From NCBI GenBank assembly GCA_963708425.1, contig OY970206.1, positions 2,480,001 through 2,544,000 of the forward strand: a DNA stretch of 64,000 nt, written 5' to 3'. Each line of letters begins with the position of its first letter. Position 1 is the stretch's first letter. The notes below the pieces were generated by a model. It was not told the origin of the DNA. It saw only the letters and a program-made list of their open reading frames with translations, and did no database searches. The stretch is from JACMNW01 sp963708425 (GTDB taxonomy: Bacteria; Pseudomonadota; Alphaproteobacteria; Rhodobacterales; Rhodobacteraceae). Of the stretch, positions 44,328 through 53,927 are shown in pieces. The translations under genes and the position numbers were made by a program.

Positions 44328-46961
44328 TTACTCTGCGGCTTGCGGCAGTTGGTAGCGGGTCAGCAATCCCGCCAACTCTGGGCGACACGATCCGCAGGAT
44401 GTTCCGGCCCCCAAAGCGTCGCCCAAGGCTGTTACGCTTAGCGCGCGGCCGGACAGGATCGCCTCGCGGATGGTGTTGATGCCGATGTTGAGGCAGGCGC
44501 AAACGGTGGCACCGGGATCGGGCGCATCGGCCCGTGGACGGCCCGCCAGTGCCATCGTATCAACGCTGCCGATGCGTGTCGCCAGATGGTCGCGGGCTAC
44601 GGCGACGGGTTCCGGCCCAGCGAAAAGAGCTGCGATCAGCCTGCCGTTTTCATGAAAAGCAACGCGGGCGGAACCGCGCCTGGCGTCAATTGCTGACGCG
44701 GCCGTTGCATGGGGTAGGTCAAATAGTTGGCGCGCGTATGCGACCCACTCTTGTGGGGCTTCCAATCCGGCAAGTTCTATGCGCCAGCCGCCAGTGACGC
44801 GGGCGCGGGCCCAGTATTCGGATCGTGGGTGCACGGTTTGGGCGCTGACGGCAAAGCCGAACCATCCGGCGTCAAATCGGCGGGCAGCGACGGTTGCTGC
44901 CTTGCTTTCGGGTTGGCCCGAGATTGGGTCGACTATGCCCGGCACCAGCGCGTCGATGCGGGCCGCAGCGGCGTTTTCGTGGGTCCAATGCATCGGCGCG
45001 AACAACTGGCCGGGGGCAGCGGCGTCGGTAATAAAGGCGCGCAAAAGGGCGTGGCCATGCGAGTTGGTCAGCTGCACCAGATCGGCGGGCCGGATGCCAA
45101 GGCGGGTGGCATCTGCGGGGTGCATTTCCACGAAGGGTTCGGCAAGGTGCTGGCTGAGGCGCGGCGATTTGGCGCTCCGGGTCATGGTATGCCACTGATC
45201 GCGAATGCGCCCGGTGTTCAGCCGGAAGGGCAGGTCTGGTGACAGCGGTTGTGGTGGACGTGGCGTTATTGGCAGCATGCGGGCGCGGCCATCGGCGGTG
45301 TGAAACTGGCCTTTGCCGAAGAACCGGCCACCACGTTTCCGGGGGTTTTGCGGCCATGTGAAGGGGGCAAGCGAGGCGTAATTGGCTTCGGTGATCGCTG
45401 CGTGATCAGAAATGTCGAAATCGCTGCCTAGGTTGCCGGCAATGCCCGACAGAGCGGCGTATTCGGCGAATATCTGGGCCTCGTTCATCCAATTGAAACC
45501 AGCAGTCCAACCCATGCGGGCGGCGACCTGTGCCAAGACTTTCCAATCGGGGCGGGCTTGACCGGGCGGCGGTAGGCTGGCGCGCTGGCGGCTGATGGTG
45601 CGATCTGAATTGGTGACGGTGCCGTCTTTTTCGCCCCATGCCGTGGCCGGCAGCAGGACATGCGCCAGTCGCGCGGTGTCGGTTTCTGCTGTGATGTCGC
45701 TGACCACGACGAAAGGGCACGCCCTCAGTGCTGCGGCGACGGTGTCGGCATCGGGCATCGACACAACGGGGTTGGTGTGGATGATCCAGATCGCCTTGAT
45801 CCGGCCATCTGCAACGGCGCGAAACATATCGACGGCTTTCAGCCCGGGCTTGTGTGCCATGGTGGGGCTGTTCCAGAAGGTTTGCACGGCGGCGCGATGA
45901 TCGCCGTTTTCAAGATCTAGATGGCAGGCAAGCATATTGGCAAGCCCGCCAACTTCGCGCCCACCCATCGCGTTTGGTTGGCCGGTCACCGAAAATGGCC
46001 CCATGCCGGGCCGACCGATGCGACCCGTTGCAAGGTGGCAATTCAGGATAGCGTTGGCTTTGTCGGTGCCTGAACTGGATTGGTTGATGCCTTGGCTGTA
46101 GACGGTGACGACACGTTCGGTCGTAGTCCATAGGTGCAGGAACTGTTCCAGATCGGCGGCGGGCAGGCCGGTGGCGGCGGGGTCCGTGGCGCGAGCGGCG
46201 GCCATAGCCGCGCCATAGCCGACGACGTGGTTTAGGTAAATGTGATCGGTTGCGCCATGGTCATCAATTGCCAGCAGAACGGCGTTGAACAACGCGGCAT
46301 CCGCGCCCGGCGCGATAGCAAGATGCAGATCAGCAATGTCGCAGGTGGCGGTGCGGCGCGGGTCGATGACGACGATTTTCATCTGCGGCCGAGCGGCCTT
46401 GGCAGCCACAAGGCGCTGATACAGGACGGGGTGGCACCATGCGAGGTTGGATCCGGTTAGCACGACCAGATCGGCAAGATCCAAGTCTTCATAAAGTCCC
46501 GGCACGGTGTCGCTGCCGAAGGCGCGTTTGTGGCCTGCCACGGAAGATGCCATGCAAAGCCTTGAGTTTGTGTCGATATTGGCGGACCCGATGAAGCCCT
46601 TCATCAGTTTGTTGGCAACATAATAGTCTTCGGTCAGCAACTGGCCAGAGACGTAAAAGGCGACTGCGTCAGGGCCATGTTCGGCGATAACTTGCGAAAA
46701 TCGGCTCGCGACCAGATCGAGCGCATCGTCCCAACTCACATCCTGATCAAAAGCGCGGGGGTTAAGCAAACGGCCCTCGAGCCCGACAGTTTCGCCCAAG
46801 GCACTGCCCTTGGAGCACAGGCGCCCCTGATTTGCGGGATGGTCGGGGTCACCTTTGACGGTTAGCCCTCCCTTGCCATCAGGCGTGGCAAGGATGCCGC
46901 AACCAACACCGCAATACGGGCAGGTGGTGCGAACCTGGCCGATCGTAACGGCAGCATTCAT
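44328..46961 (-). CDS. nasA: assimilatory nitrate reductase catalytic subunit
   Basis: 877 residues. The N-terminus carries the 4Fe-4S motif (Cys14, 17, 21, 49; TTCPYCGVGCGILATPDGK) of the Mo-bis-MGD oxidoreductases. Further cofactor segments include GSANIDTNSRLCMASSVAGH and TGRIGRPGMGPFSVTGQPNA. The C-terminus adds a BFD-like [2Fe-2S] domain (VCACLNIGINTIREAI ... SCGSCRPELAGLL), as in NasA of Klebsiella and others, which likely takes electrons from the donor. It reduces nitrate to nitrite in the cytoplasm. Overlaps nirD at its start. Last gene of the nas operon. Confidence 0.95.
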   Translation of the reverse strand: MNAAVTIGQVRTTCPYCGVGCGILATPDGKGGLTVKGDPDHPANQGRLCSKGSALGETVGLEGRLLNPRAFDQDVSWDDALDLVASRFSQVIAEHGPDAVAFYVSGQLLTEDYYVANKLMKGFIGSANIDTNSRLCMASSVAGHKRAFGSDTVPGLYEDLDLADLVVLTGSNLAWCHPVLYQRLVAAKAARPQMKIVVIDPRRTATCDIADLHLAIAPGADAALFNAVLLAIDDHGATDHIYLNHVVGYGAAMAAARATDPAATGLPAADLEQFLHLWTTTERVVTVYSQGINQSSSGTDKANAILNCHLATGRIGRPGMGPFSVTGQPNAMGGREVGGLANMLACHLDLENGDHRAAVQTFWNSPTMAHKPGLKAVDMFRAVADGRIKAIWIIHTNPVVSMPDADTVAAALRACPFVVVSDITAETDTARLAHVLLPATAWGEKDGTVTNSDRTISRQRASLPPPGQARPDWKVLAQVAARMGWTAGFNWMNEAQIFAEYAALSGIAGNLGSDFDISDHAAITEANYASLAPFTWPQNPRKRGGRFFGKGQFHTADGRARMLPITPRPPQPLSPDLPFRLNTGRIRDQWHTMTRSAKSPRLSQHLAEPFVEMHPADATRLGIRPADLVQLTNSHGHALLRAFITDAAAPGQLFAPMHWTHENAAAARIDALVPGIVDPISGQPESKAATVAARRFDAGWFGFAVSAQTVHPRSEYWARARVTGGWRIELAGLEAPQEWVAYARQLFDLPHATAASAIDARRGSARVAFHENGRLIAALFAGPEPVAVARDHLATRIGSVDTMALAGRPRADAPDPGATVCACLNIGINTIREAILSGRALSVTALGDALGAGTSCGSCRPELAGLLTRYQLPQAAE

Positions 46962-47290
46962 GCCGCTGACCGCGCTGCAAGCTGTGTTGCATCCAGCAGA
47001 ATGCGCGAGCCCTCAACGCGGGTGGCATAGCTGTTGACGAACCCGGTATCGGCCCCCTGCGCCAAGCCGGTTTCAAGTGAAAACACCCATGCGTGCAACG
47101 GGCAGGTCACCTGATTGCCGTGCACTATCCCTTCAGAAAGCGGGCCACCTTTATGCGGGCAACGGTCGTCGATGGCAAAGACCCGATCGTCGGCTGTGCG
47201 GAACACCGCTACACAGCCATGCGCGGTTTTCACTATCCGCGCGCCTTGCTGGGGGATGTTGTCCAACGCGCCAATATCGATCCAGTTCAT
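46958..47290 (-). CDS. nirD: nitrite reductase small subunit NirD
   Basis: 110 residues from ATG 47290, overlapping nirB (ATGA). A Rieske-type fold with both metal pairs intact: RCPHKGGPLSEG (Cys44-His46) and VTCPLHAWVFSLETG (Cys63-His66). Many NirD proteins such as that of E. coli lack these ligands, so a [2Fe-2S] centre can be present here. It is the small subunit of the NADH-dependent nitrite reductase with NirB. An in-frame upstream start (47365) is inside nirB and unlikely. Confidence 0.93.
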   Translation of the reverse strand: MNWIDIGALDNIPQQGARIVKTAHGCVAVFRTADDRVFAIDDRCPHKGGPLSEGIVHGNQVTCPLHAWVFSLETGLAQGADTGFVNSYATRVEGSRILLDATQLAARSAA

Positions 47291-49725
47291 TCTGCGGCCT
47301 CTAGGGATAGGTCGGCCACTGGCGCCCACTGCGCAAGTTGGCTCGGTTCTGACAGTTCGGCCCAAGGGTCGATCTGGTAGATGGATTGCGACAGCATGAA
47401 GCGGTCATACAGTGCGCTGCGGATGACAGGGTCTTCGATTTGGGCACGGCACCAGTCAAGGCCGACTTTGGCCACCCACTTGTAAATGCGGTGCAGATAG
47501 CGGCTGTTTTCGCGGTAAAGCTGCACGAAGGCGGCGATGATTTCCATCGTCTCGGCCTCGGTTGTGGCTTTGATCAGAAATTCGGTTTCGCGCACGTCCA
47601 TGCCAGCGGCACCGGCGACGCTGATCTCATACCCGCTATCCACGCAGACGACGCCGATGTCTTTACAGGTGGCTTCCGCACAGTTGCGCGGGCAGCCCGA
47701 GACGCCGAGTTTGACCTTGGCGGGCGTCCATGACCCCCACAGCAGCTTTTCCAGCTTTATCCCAAGGCCCGTACTATCCTGCGTGCCAAAGCGGCAAAAT
47801 TCGGTCCCGACGCAGGTTTTCACGGTGCGCAGGCCCTTGGAATAAGCGTGGCCGGAAACCATGCCGGCGGCGTTCAGGTCTGACCACATGGCCGGCAGAT
47901 CTTGCTTGCGCACGCCCAAAAGGTCGATCCGCTGCCCGCCGGTCACCTTGACCATCGGTACGTTGTATTTGTCCGCGGCGTCCGCAATCGCGCGCAGTTC
48001 TGCGGGTGTTGTCACCCCACCCCACATGCGGGGCACCACTGAATAGGTGCCGTCTTTCTGGATATTCGCGTGGTTACGCTCGTTGACGAAACGCGACTGG
48101 CGGTCATCGGTATATTCGGTCGGCCAATCGGCAATCAGATAGTAGTTCAGTGCCGGGCGGCACGATGCGCAGCCACCAACGGATTTCCAACCAAGTTCCT
48201 GGATGATCGCAGGAATGGATTTCAGCCCCATTGATTTGATCAGTCGGCGCACATCTTCGTGTGTATGATCAGTGCATTTGCACATGGCGGGGTTGGCGTC
48301 GGCGGTGAAGCCATCACCTAGTGTTGCAGCCATGACCTGTTCGACCAACCCGGTGCAGGTGCCGCAGCTGGAGCTGGCTTTGGTCTGGCTGCGCACCAAA
48401 TCTATCGTGTTGGCACCGCCGAGGATCGCATCAACGATCTTGCCTTTGCATACGCCGTTACAGCCACAAATTTCCGCGCTAGGCGGCAAGGCTGCAACGG
48501 CCGCCATGGGGTCCGTTTGGGCACCCCCTTGGTAGGCCGGGCCAAAGATCAGCGTCTCTCGCATGGGTGTGATGTCGGTGCCGTCCTTGATCAACCCGAA
48601 GAACCAGTTGCCATCGGCGGTATCGCCGTACATCACCGCGCCGACCAGATGGTCGCCGTCGATCACCAGCCGTTTGTAGACACCGCGCGCTGGATCGCGG
48701 AAGACGATATCCTCGCGCCCCGGTGCATCGGCAAAATCACCGGCGCTGAACAGATCGCAGCCGGTCACCTTCAGTTTGGTTGCGGTTTGCACCGGGCGGA
48801 ACGCAGTGTCTTGCCCAAGCAGTGCCTGCGCAAGCACCTTTGCCTGATCGTAAAGCGGCGCGACCAGCCCGAACAACTGCTTGTTGTGTTCAATGCATTC
48901 ACCTACTGCCCAGATCGCTGAATCAGAGGTTTGCATCACGTCGTTCACCGTGATGCCGCGCCCAATGTCCAGATGCGCGTCAGTGGCAATGCGCACTTCG
49001 GGGCGGATACCGACAGCCATACAGACAAGGTCAGCTGGGTAAACCGTGCCATCTTCGAGCAAAACGGCCTCGGCGCGATCCTTGCCCAAGATCGCCTTGG
49101 TGGCTCCTTTGCAGTGGATTTTCATCCCCCGCGCTTCGAGCGACTTTTGCAGCAAATAGCCAGCCGCCGGGTCCAACTGACGCTCCATCAGGTGGCCCAT
49201 GATGTGGATTACCACCACCTCCATCCCACGCGACTGCATACCGGCGGCGGCTTCAAGCCCCAAAAGCCCGCCGCCGATAACCACGGCTTTCGCACCGGGC
49301 TTGGCCGCCGCAATCATGGCGTTGGTGTCTTCCAGATCGCGGTAGGTCACTACACCGGGCAAGTTGTGGCCGGGCACTGGTATGATGAACGGGGCCGATC
49401 CGGTGGCGATGATCAGATGATCATACGGCGTGTCCCCAGCCTGCGAGGTGACGATCTTGCTTGCCCGATCAATCTTGGTGACGTGAGCGCCAAATCTGGT
49501 AGCCACGCCGCGCTCAGCATACCAGGCATCATCATGGGTGATGATATCGGCATAAGCCTTCTCACCAGACAGCACGGGCGACAGCATAATCCGGTTGTAA
49601 TTGCCACGTGGTTCGGCATTGAACAGCGTGATATCGAACGCGTCGGGCGCCATTTCGGTTAGATGTTCCAGCGCCCGACCCGAGGCCATACCCGCGCCGA
49701 TGACAACAAGTTTCTGTTTCATCAC
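47287..49725 (-). CDS. nirB: assimilatory nitrite reductase large subunit NirB
   Basis: 812 residues. N-terminal FAD/NAD reductase (KLVVIGAGMASGRALEHL, later AKAVVIGGGLLGLEAAAGMQ). Then a BFD-like [2Fe-2S] region (ICGCNGVCKGKIVDAI, SSCGTCTGLVEQV; a further cysteine set CKCTDHTHEDVRRLI and GGCASCRPALNYYL). The C-terminal siroheme/4Fe-4S part has KTCVGTEFCRFGTQDSTG and LGVSGCPRNCAEATCKDIGV. It reduces nitrite to ammonium with NADH in the cytoplasm. It overlaps the transporter ATPase gene before it and nirD after it. Confidence 0.96.
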   Translation of the reverse strand: MMKQKLVVIGAGMASGRALEHLTEMAPDAFDITLFNAEPRGNYNRIMLSPVLSGEKAYADIITHDDAWYAERGVATRFGAHVTKIDRASKIVTSQAGDTPYDHLIIATGSAPFIIPVPGHNLPGVVTYRDLEDTNAMIAAAKPGAKAVVIGGGLLGLEAAAGMQSRGMEVVVIHIMGHLMERQLDPAAGYLLQKSLEARGMKIHCKGATKAILGKDRAEAVLLEDGTVYPADLVCMAVGIRPEVRIATDAHLDIGRGITVNDVMQTSDSAIWAVGECIEHNKQLFGLVAPLYDQAKVLAQALLGQDTAFRPVQTATKLKVTGCDLFSAGDFADAPGREDIVFRDPARGVYKRLVIDGDHLVGAVMYGDTADGNWFFGLIKDGTDITPMRETLIFGPAYQGGAQTDPMAAVAALPPSAEICGCNGVCKGKIVDAILGGANTIDLVRSQTKASSSCGTCTGLVEQVMAATLGDGFTADANPAMCKCTDHTHEDVRRLIKSMGLKSIPAIIQELGWKSVGGCASCRPALNYYLIADWPTEYTDDRQSRFVNERNHANIQKDGTYSVVPRMWGGVTTPAELRAIADAADKYNVPMVKVTGGQRIDLLGVRKQDLPAMWSDLNAAGMVSGHAYSKGLRTVKTCVGTEFCRFGTQDSTGLGIKLEKLLWGSWTPAKVKLGVSGCPRNCAEATCKDIGVVCVDSGYEISVAGAAGMDVRETEFLIKATTEAETMEIIAAFVQLYRENSRYLHRIYKWVAKVGLDWCRAQIEDPVIRSALYDRFMLSQSIYQIDPWAELSEPSQLAQWAPVADLSLEAAE

Positions 49726-51365
49726 GCGACATCCTTCTTTTGGTGGCCATGTTCGTATTCTTCAAGGAAAGCCAGAACTTCGGCGCGGTAGGCGTAATAA
49801 TCCGGGTGATCCAGCAGGGCGCGGCGGGTGCGCGGGCGCGGCAGTTTCACCTCGGTGATCTTGCCGATGGTGGCGTTTGGTCCGTTGGTCATCATCACCA
49901 CGCGGTCGGCCAGCAAGATCGCCTCGTCCACGTCATGGGTCACGCAGACGGTGGTGACTTTGGTGCGGCTCCACACTTCCATCAGCACTTCTTGCAGTTC
50001 CCACCGTGTCAGGCTGTCAAGCATGCCAAAGGGTTCATCCAGCAGCAGCAGTTTGGGCGACAAAGCAAAGGCGCGGGCGATGCCGACGCGTTGGCGCATG
50101 CCGTTCGACATATCCGACGCAGACACGTCCATAGCGTTGGCAAGCCCGACGCGTTCAAGATAGTATTCGACGACCTCTTGCCGCTCAGTTCGGGTGGATT
50201 TCGGATAGACCTTGTCCACGCCAATCGCGACGTTTTCCTTCGCCGTCAACCACGGGAACAGGTTCGGCGATTGGAAGACAACGGCGCGTTCAGGATCGGC
50301 GCCCTCAACATGGGTGCCGTCCAGCGTGATAGCACCGCTTGAAATGGCGTTCAGCCCGGCTGTCATCGTCAGCACTGTAGACTTGCCGCAGCCCGAATGG
50401 CCGATCAGGCTGACGAACTCGCCCTTCCGCAGGTTCAGGTTGAAATCCTGAACCACAGTCAGGGGGCCTTTCGGCGTGGCATAGACCTTGTGCAGCTGCG
50501 AATAGCGCAGATAGCGCGCGTCGATAGGCGATGTGGCCGCCGCGCTATAGGCGCGTGGTAGTGCGTGGCGCGGGGTCAGTTTGGGCAACGCGCGGGTTTC
50601 GGGTAGTTTCGCGGCGATGCCGACATCCATCAGATAGGCGGTGACATCGGCGCGCAGGGATTTGAACGCATCATTCTGGTTCATCGCCGACCGATCGCGC
50701 GGGCGCGGCAAGGTGACGGCGAAACTTTCGCCCAAAGTGCCATCGGGGTTGAGGCAGACGATCCGGTCAGCCAGCACCAGCGCCTCATCGACATCATTGG
50801 TGATCAACACCACCATGCGTTTGTCGTCGGCCCAGATCGCCTCGATCTCCGCCGCCACATTAGCGCGGGTCAGCGCATCAAGGGCAGATAACGGTTCATC
50901 CATCAGCAGCACTTTTGGCCGCATCGCCAAAGCGCGGGCCACGGCAACGCGTTGGCGCATACCGCCAGACAGCTCGGCTGGTCGCCGGTCGGCGGCGTGG
51001 GTAAGGCCGACCATCCCGATGTACTTCGTCACCTCGGCGGCGCGTTCGGCCTTGGTGCCGGGATGCACGGCATCGACTGCAAGGCCGATGTTACCCGCCA
51101 CCGTCAGCCATGGCATCAGCGCGTAGGATTGAAACACCAACCCGCGTTCCGGCCCCGGCCCGGTGATCAGGGCACCGTTGAATGAAACCTCGCCCCGGTC
51201 AGGCAAGGTCAGCCCGGCCATCAGATTGATCAGCGTAGTCTTGCCAGAGCCGGAAAAGCCCAAGATCGCCAGAAACTCGCCTTCCTTGACCGAAAGCGTC
51301 AGGTTGCGCAGCACCGGCTTGTCGCCATAGCTCTTGGAGACATTGTTCAGTTCAAGAATGCTCAT
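49722..51365 (-). CDS. nitrate ABC transporter ATPase with two fused ATP-binding domains
   Basis: 547 residues from ATG 51365; a GTG at 51374 overlapping the permease stop (GTGA) is also possible. Two complete ABC domains lie in tandem: Walker A GFSGSGKTTLINLMAGL (near 38-54) with signature LSGGMRQRVAVARA, and later GHSGCGKSTVLTMTAGL with NGMRQRVGIARAFA; Walker B LLMDEPLSALDA and LLLDEPFGMLDS. In cyanobacteria NrtC and NrtD are separate proteins and NrtC carries a NrtA-like tail. Here the two ATPases are joined and no such tail is seen. It powers nitrate/nitrite uptake with the permease and binding protein. Confidence 0.92.
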   Translation of the reverse strand: MSILELNNVSKSYGDKPVLRNLTLSVKEGEFLAILGFSGSGKTTLINLMAGLTLPDRGEVSFNGALITGPGPERGLVFQSYALMPWLTVAGNIGLAVDAVHPGTKAERAAEVTKYIGMVGLTHAADRRPAELSGGMRQRVAVARALAMRPKVLLMDEPLSALDALTRANVAAEIEAIWADDKRMVVLITNDVDEALVLADRIVCLNPDGTLGESFAVTLPRPRDRSAMNQNDAFKSLRADVTAYLMDVGIAAKLPETRALPKLTPRHALPRAYSAAATSPIDARYLRYSQLHKVYATPKGPLTVVQDFNLNLRKGEFVSLIGHSGCGKSTVLTMTAGLNAISSGAITLDGTHVEGADPERAVVFQSPNLFPWLTAKENVAIGVDKVYPKSTRTERQEVVEYYLERVGLANAMDVSASDMSNGMRQRVGIARAFALSPKLLLLDEPFGMLDSLTRWELQEVLMEVWSRTKVTTVCVTHDVDEAILLADRVVMMTNGPNATIGKITEVKLPRPRTRRALLDHPDYYAYRAEVLAFLEEYEHGHQKKDVA

Positions 51366-51370
51366 CGCGA

Positions 51371-52459
51371 TCACCGGTTGTTAGAGAATGTGAACAGCGA
51401 TTGCAGTGCGAACATCACCCGGTCCAACAAGAAACCGATGATGCCGATGGTCAACACTGCGACCATGATCTTGGCAAGGGATTGCTCTGATCCGTTCTGG
51501 AACTCATCCCAGACGAATTTTCCCAAGCCAGGGTTCTGCGCCAGCATCTCGGCGGCGATCAGCACCATCCAGCCCACGCCCAAAGACAGCCGCAACCCGG
51601 TGAAGATCAGTGGCAGCGCCGACGGCAATACCAAGCGAGTGATCTTCTTCCACATTGACAGTTTCAGCACCCGACTGACATTGACCAGATCTTTGTCGAT
51701 CGAGGCTACCCCCAGTGACGTGTTGATCAAGGTGGGCCACAGCGAACACAGCGTCACAGTAAAGGCAGAAACGATGAAGCTTTTGGGTAGGCCGCCGTCG
51801 CCCGCATATAGGGCCGACACCACCATCGTCACAATTGGCAGCCAGGCCAGCGGCGACACCGGTTTAAAAATCTGCACCAACGGATTGATCGCGGCATTAG
51901 CGGTGGGTGATAGCCCCGCCAGAATGCCAAGTGGCACCGCGATGATGGTGCCAATCAGGAAGCCCGCAAACACGGTTTTGATCGAGGTCCAAATCTGCGC
52001 GTAATAGGTTGGCTTGCCGGTATAGGCGGGAGTTTTCACCTCATCCGCCTTGCCAGCCGCGACGAGGGCGGCGTTTTTATCGGCCTGTTTGGCGTAGAAT
52101 TCTTCGGCTTTCACAGCCTCGGCCTTGGCACTGGCATCAAGGGCAACGGCTTGTTCCCAAACCTCTGCAGGGCCGGGGATCGCGCCGAGTGACGTCTGCA
52201 CCATCGGCGCAAGGTTGGCCCAAAGCGCCAAAAACGCAGCTATTGCCAGCATCGGCACTGCGGCAAGCCGCCAGATTTCCTTGGCTTGACCGCGCGGATT
52301 ATCCCCCGCCAAAACTCGCCAAATCGGTGTGATCCACGCGAGGCCCAACAGCTTGAACCAAGTGTCGCATTTCCCAATCAACCGAAAATGCCGATCCTGC
52401 CGCGCGAAAGGGCGGGCTTTGGGCGGGAGTGGTGCGGCGGTTTGGTCAAGTAGGGTCAT
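51371..52459 (-). CDS. nrtB: nitrate ABC transporter permease
   Basis: 362 residues from ATG 52459 with AAGGA upstream. The first 110 residues hold one helix (MLAIAAFLALWANLAPMVQ). An alanine- and lysine-rich linker (AKAEAVKAEEFYAKQADK) follows, and then the permease core with GFLIGTIIAVPLGILAGLSP and SPLAWLPIVTMVVSALYAG. The core matches NrtB/CmpB/SsuC permeases; the charged insert near 120-150 is unusual. It forms the nitrate channel. Confidence 0.92.
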   Translation of the reverse strand: MTLLDQTAAPLPPKARPFARQDRHFRLIGKCDTWFKLLGLAWITPIWRVLAGDNPRGQAKEIWRLAAVPMLAIAAFLALWANLAPMVQTSLGAIPGPAEVWEQAVALDASAKAEAVKAEEFYAKQADKNAALVAAGKADEVKTPAYTGKPTYYAQIWTSIKTVFAGFLIGTIIAVPLGILAGLSPTANAAINPLVQIFKPVSPLAWLPIVTMVVSALYAGDGGLPKSFIVSAFTVTLCSLWPTLINTSLGVASIDKDLVNVSRVLKLSMWKKITRLVLPSALPLIFTGLRLSLGVGWMVLIAAEMLAQNPGLGKFVWDEFQNGSEQSLAKIMVAVLTIGIIGFLLDRVMFALQSLFTFSNNR

Positions 52460-52528
52460 TTTGGTGTATCCTTCGGAAAACCCTCTGCCGAGCGACATCA
52501 GCCGGACAAGGGGCGTGCGTGGGTAGGT

Positions 52529-53887
52529 TCAGTTGATGACTTCGCCGCCAGCAACGCTTTGCGCAGACTTCAACCCGATGGTCAGGCTGTCGATATAGGC
52601 GTTGGGCGTAGTGCCGTCGTAAGACACGCCGTCGATGAAATCGGCAGATGGTTCACGGTAGCCGTCGGCGTCGAAGTCGAACATTTCGGCAGTCGCCTTG
52701 CCTTCGGCAATCAGTGCCTCGGCAGCGGCTTTGTAGACATCGGGTTTGTAAACCGACTTGGCGGTTTCATCGAACCAGGCATCCGGTTTCGCCTCGCCAA
52801 TCTGGCCCCAGCGGCGCATCTGGGTCAAATACCAAACCGCGTCTGAATAGTAGGGGAAGGTGGCGTTGTAGCGGAAGAACACGTTGAAATCGGGTTCGGG
52901 GCGGACATCGCCCTTTTCATATTCAAAGCTGCCGGTCATCGAATTGGCCAGCACAACGGCGTCGGCCCCAACGTAATCTGGGCTCGCCAAAATCTCGACC
53001 GCCTCGGCCCGGTTGGCGTTGTCGTTTTCATCAAGCCAGATCGCGGCACGGATCAGCGCCTTGGTCAGTGCCAGCGTTGTTTGCGGATTGGTATCGGCGA
53101 ATTCGGCGGTCAGACCAAACACCTTTTCGGGGTTGTTCTTCCAGATGTCATTGTCGGTGATGACTGGCACGCCGATGCCCTTGGCAACAGCCGCTTGGTT
53201 CCATGGCTCGCCTACCGAATAGCCGTCAATGGTGCCCGCCTCCAGCGTCGTAGGCATCTGCGGTGGCGGCGTGACAGAGATCAGCACATCGCCGCCGATC
53301 TGGCCCGAGACATCGTCGGCGGAATACAGGCCGGGGTTGATGCCGCCCGCGGCCAGCCAATAACGCAACTCGTAGTTATGGGTGGAAACGGGGAAAACCA
53401 TACCAAGGTTGAAGGGCCTGCCTTCCGCCGCATAGGACTCGATCACGGGCTTCAGGGCGGCGGCCGAGATAGGGTGCGCTGGTTTACCTTCGGCCATCTC
53501 GAGGCCGGGTTTCATTGCCTCCCACACCGCGTTGGAAACCGTGATCGCGTTGCCGTTCAAGTCCATCGAAAATGGGGTGACGAGTGCCGCTTTGGTGCCA
53601 TAGCCGATACTGGCGGCGATGGGTTGGCCAGCCAGCATGTGGGCGCCGTCCAGTTCACCCGAAACAACACCGTCAAGCAGCACCTTCCAGTTCGATTGCG
53701 CCACCAGCGTGACCGACAGGCCTTCGTCTTCGAAAAAGCCCTTCTCCTTGGCAATGGCTAGCGGTGCCATATCGGTTAGCTTGATAAACCCGAGTGTCAG
53801 TTCGGATTTCTCGACGCCGAGGGTTTCGGCAAAGCCCGGGGTGGCAAGCAGGGCAGTAGATAGAAGTAAGGTCGCGATGCGTGTCAT
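52529..53887 (-). CDS. nrtA: nitrate-binding protein of the ABC transporter
   Basis: 452 residues from ATG 53887. Signal peptide MTRIATLLLSTALLATPGFA. The mature start KSELTLGFIKLTDMAPLAIA and LDGAHMLAGQPIAASIGYG fit NrtA/CmpA solute-binding proteins of the NMT1 type. It binds nitrate or nitrite in the periplasm. Its 5' leader (53888-54142) carries the two-hairpin ANTAR target and terminator described separately. First structural gene of the nas operon. Confidence 0.94.
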   Translation of the reverse strand: MTRIATLLLSTALLATPGFAETLGVEKSELTLGFIKLTDMAPLAIAKEKGFFEDEGLSVTLVAQSNWKVLLDGVVSGELDGAHMLAGQPIAASIGYGTKAALVTPFSMDLNGNAITVSNAVWEAMKPGLEMAEGKPAHPISAAALKPVIESYAAEGRPFNLGMVFPVSTHNYELRYWLAAGGINPGLYSADDVSGQIGGDVLISVTPPPQMPTTLEAGTIDGYSVGEPWNQAAVAKGIGVPVITDNDIWKNNPEKVFGLTAEFADTNPQTTLALTKALIRAAIWLDENDNANRAEAVEILASPDYVGADAVVLANSMTGSFEYEKGDVRPEPDFNVFFRYNATFPYYSDAVWYLTQMRRWGQIGEAKPDAWFDETAKSVYKPDVYKAAAEALIAEGKATAEMFDFDADGYREPSADFIDGVSYDGTTPNAYIDSLTIGLKSAQSVAGGEVIN

Positions 53888-53927
53888 TGCTGGTTCCCGA
53901 TGGCCCCACAGACGGGGCGTTGAATGC

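Noticed and set aside
53903..53918. GCCCC-hexaloop-GGGGC stem beside the nas terminator as a third ANTAR hairpin
   Set aside because: Minus-strand loop is GTCTGT; it lacks A at position 1 and G at position 4.
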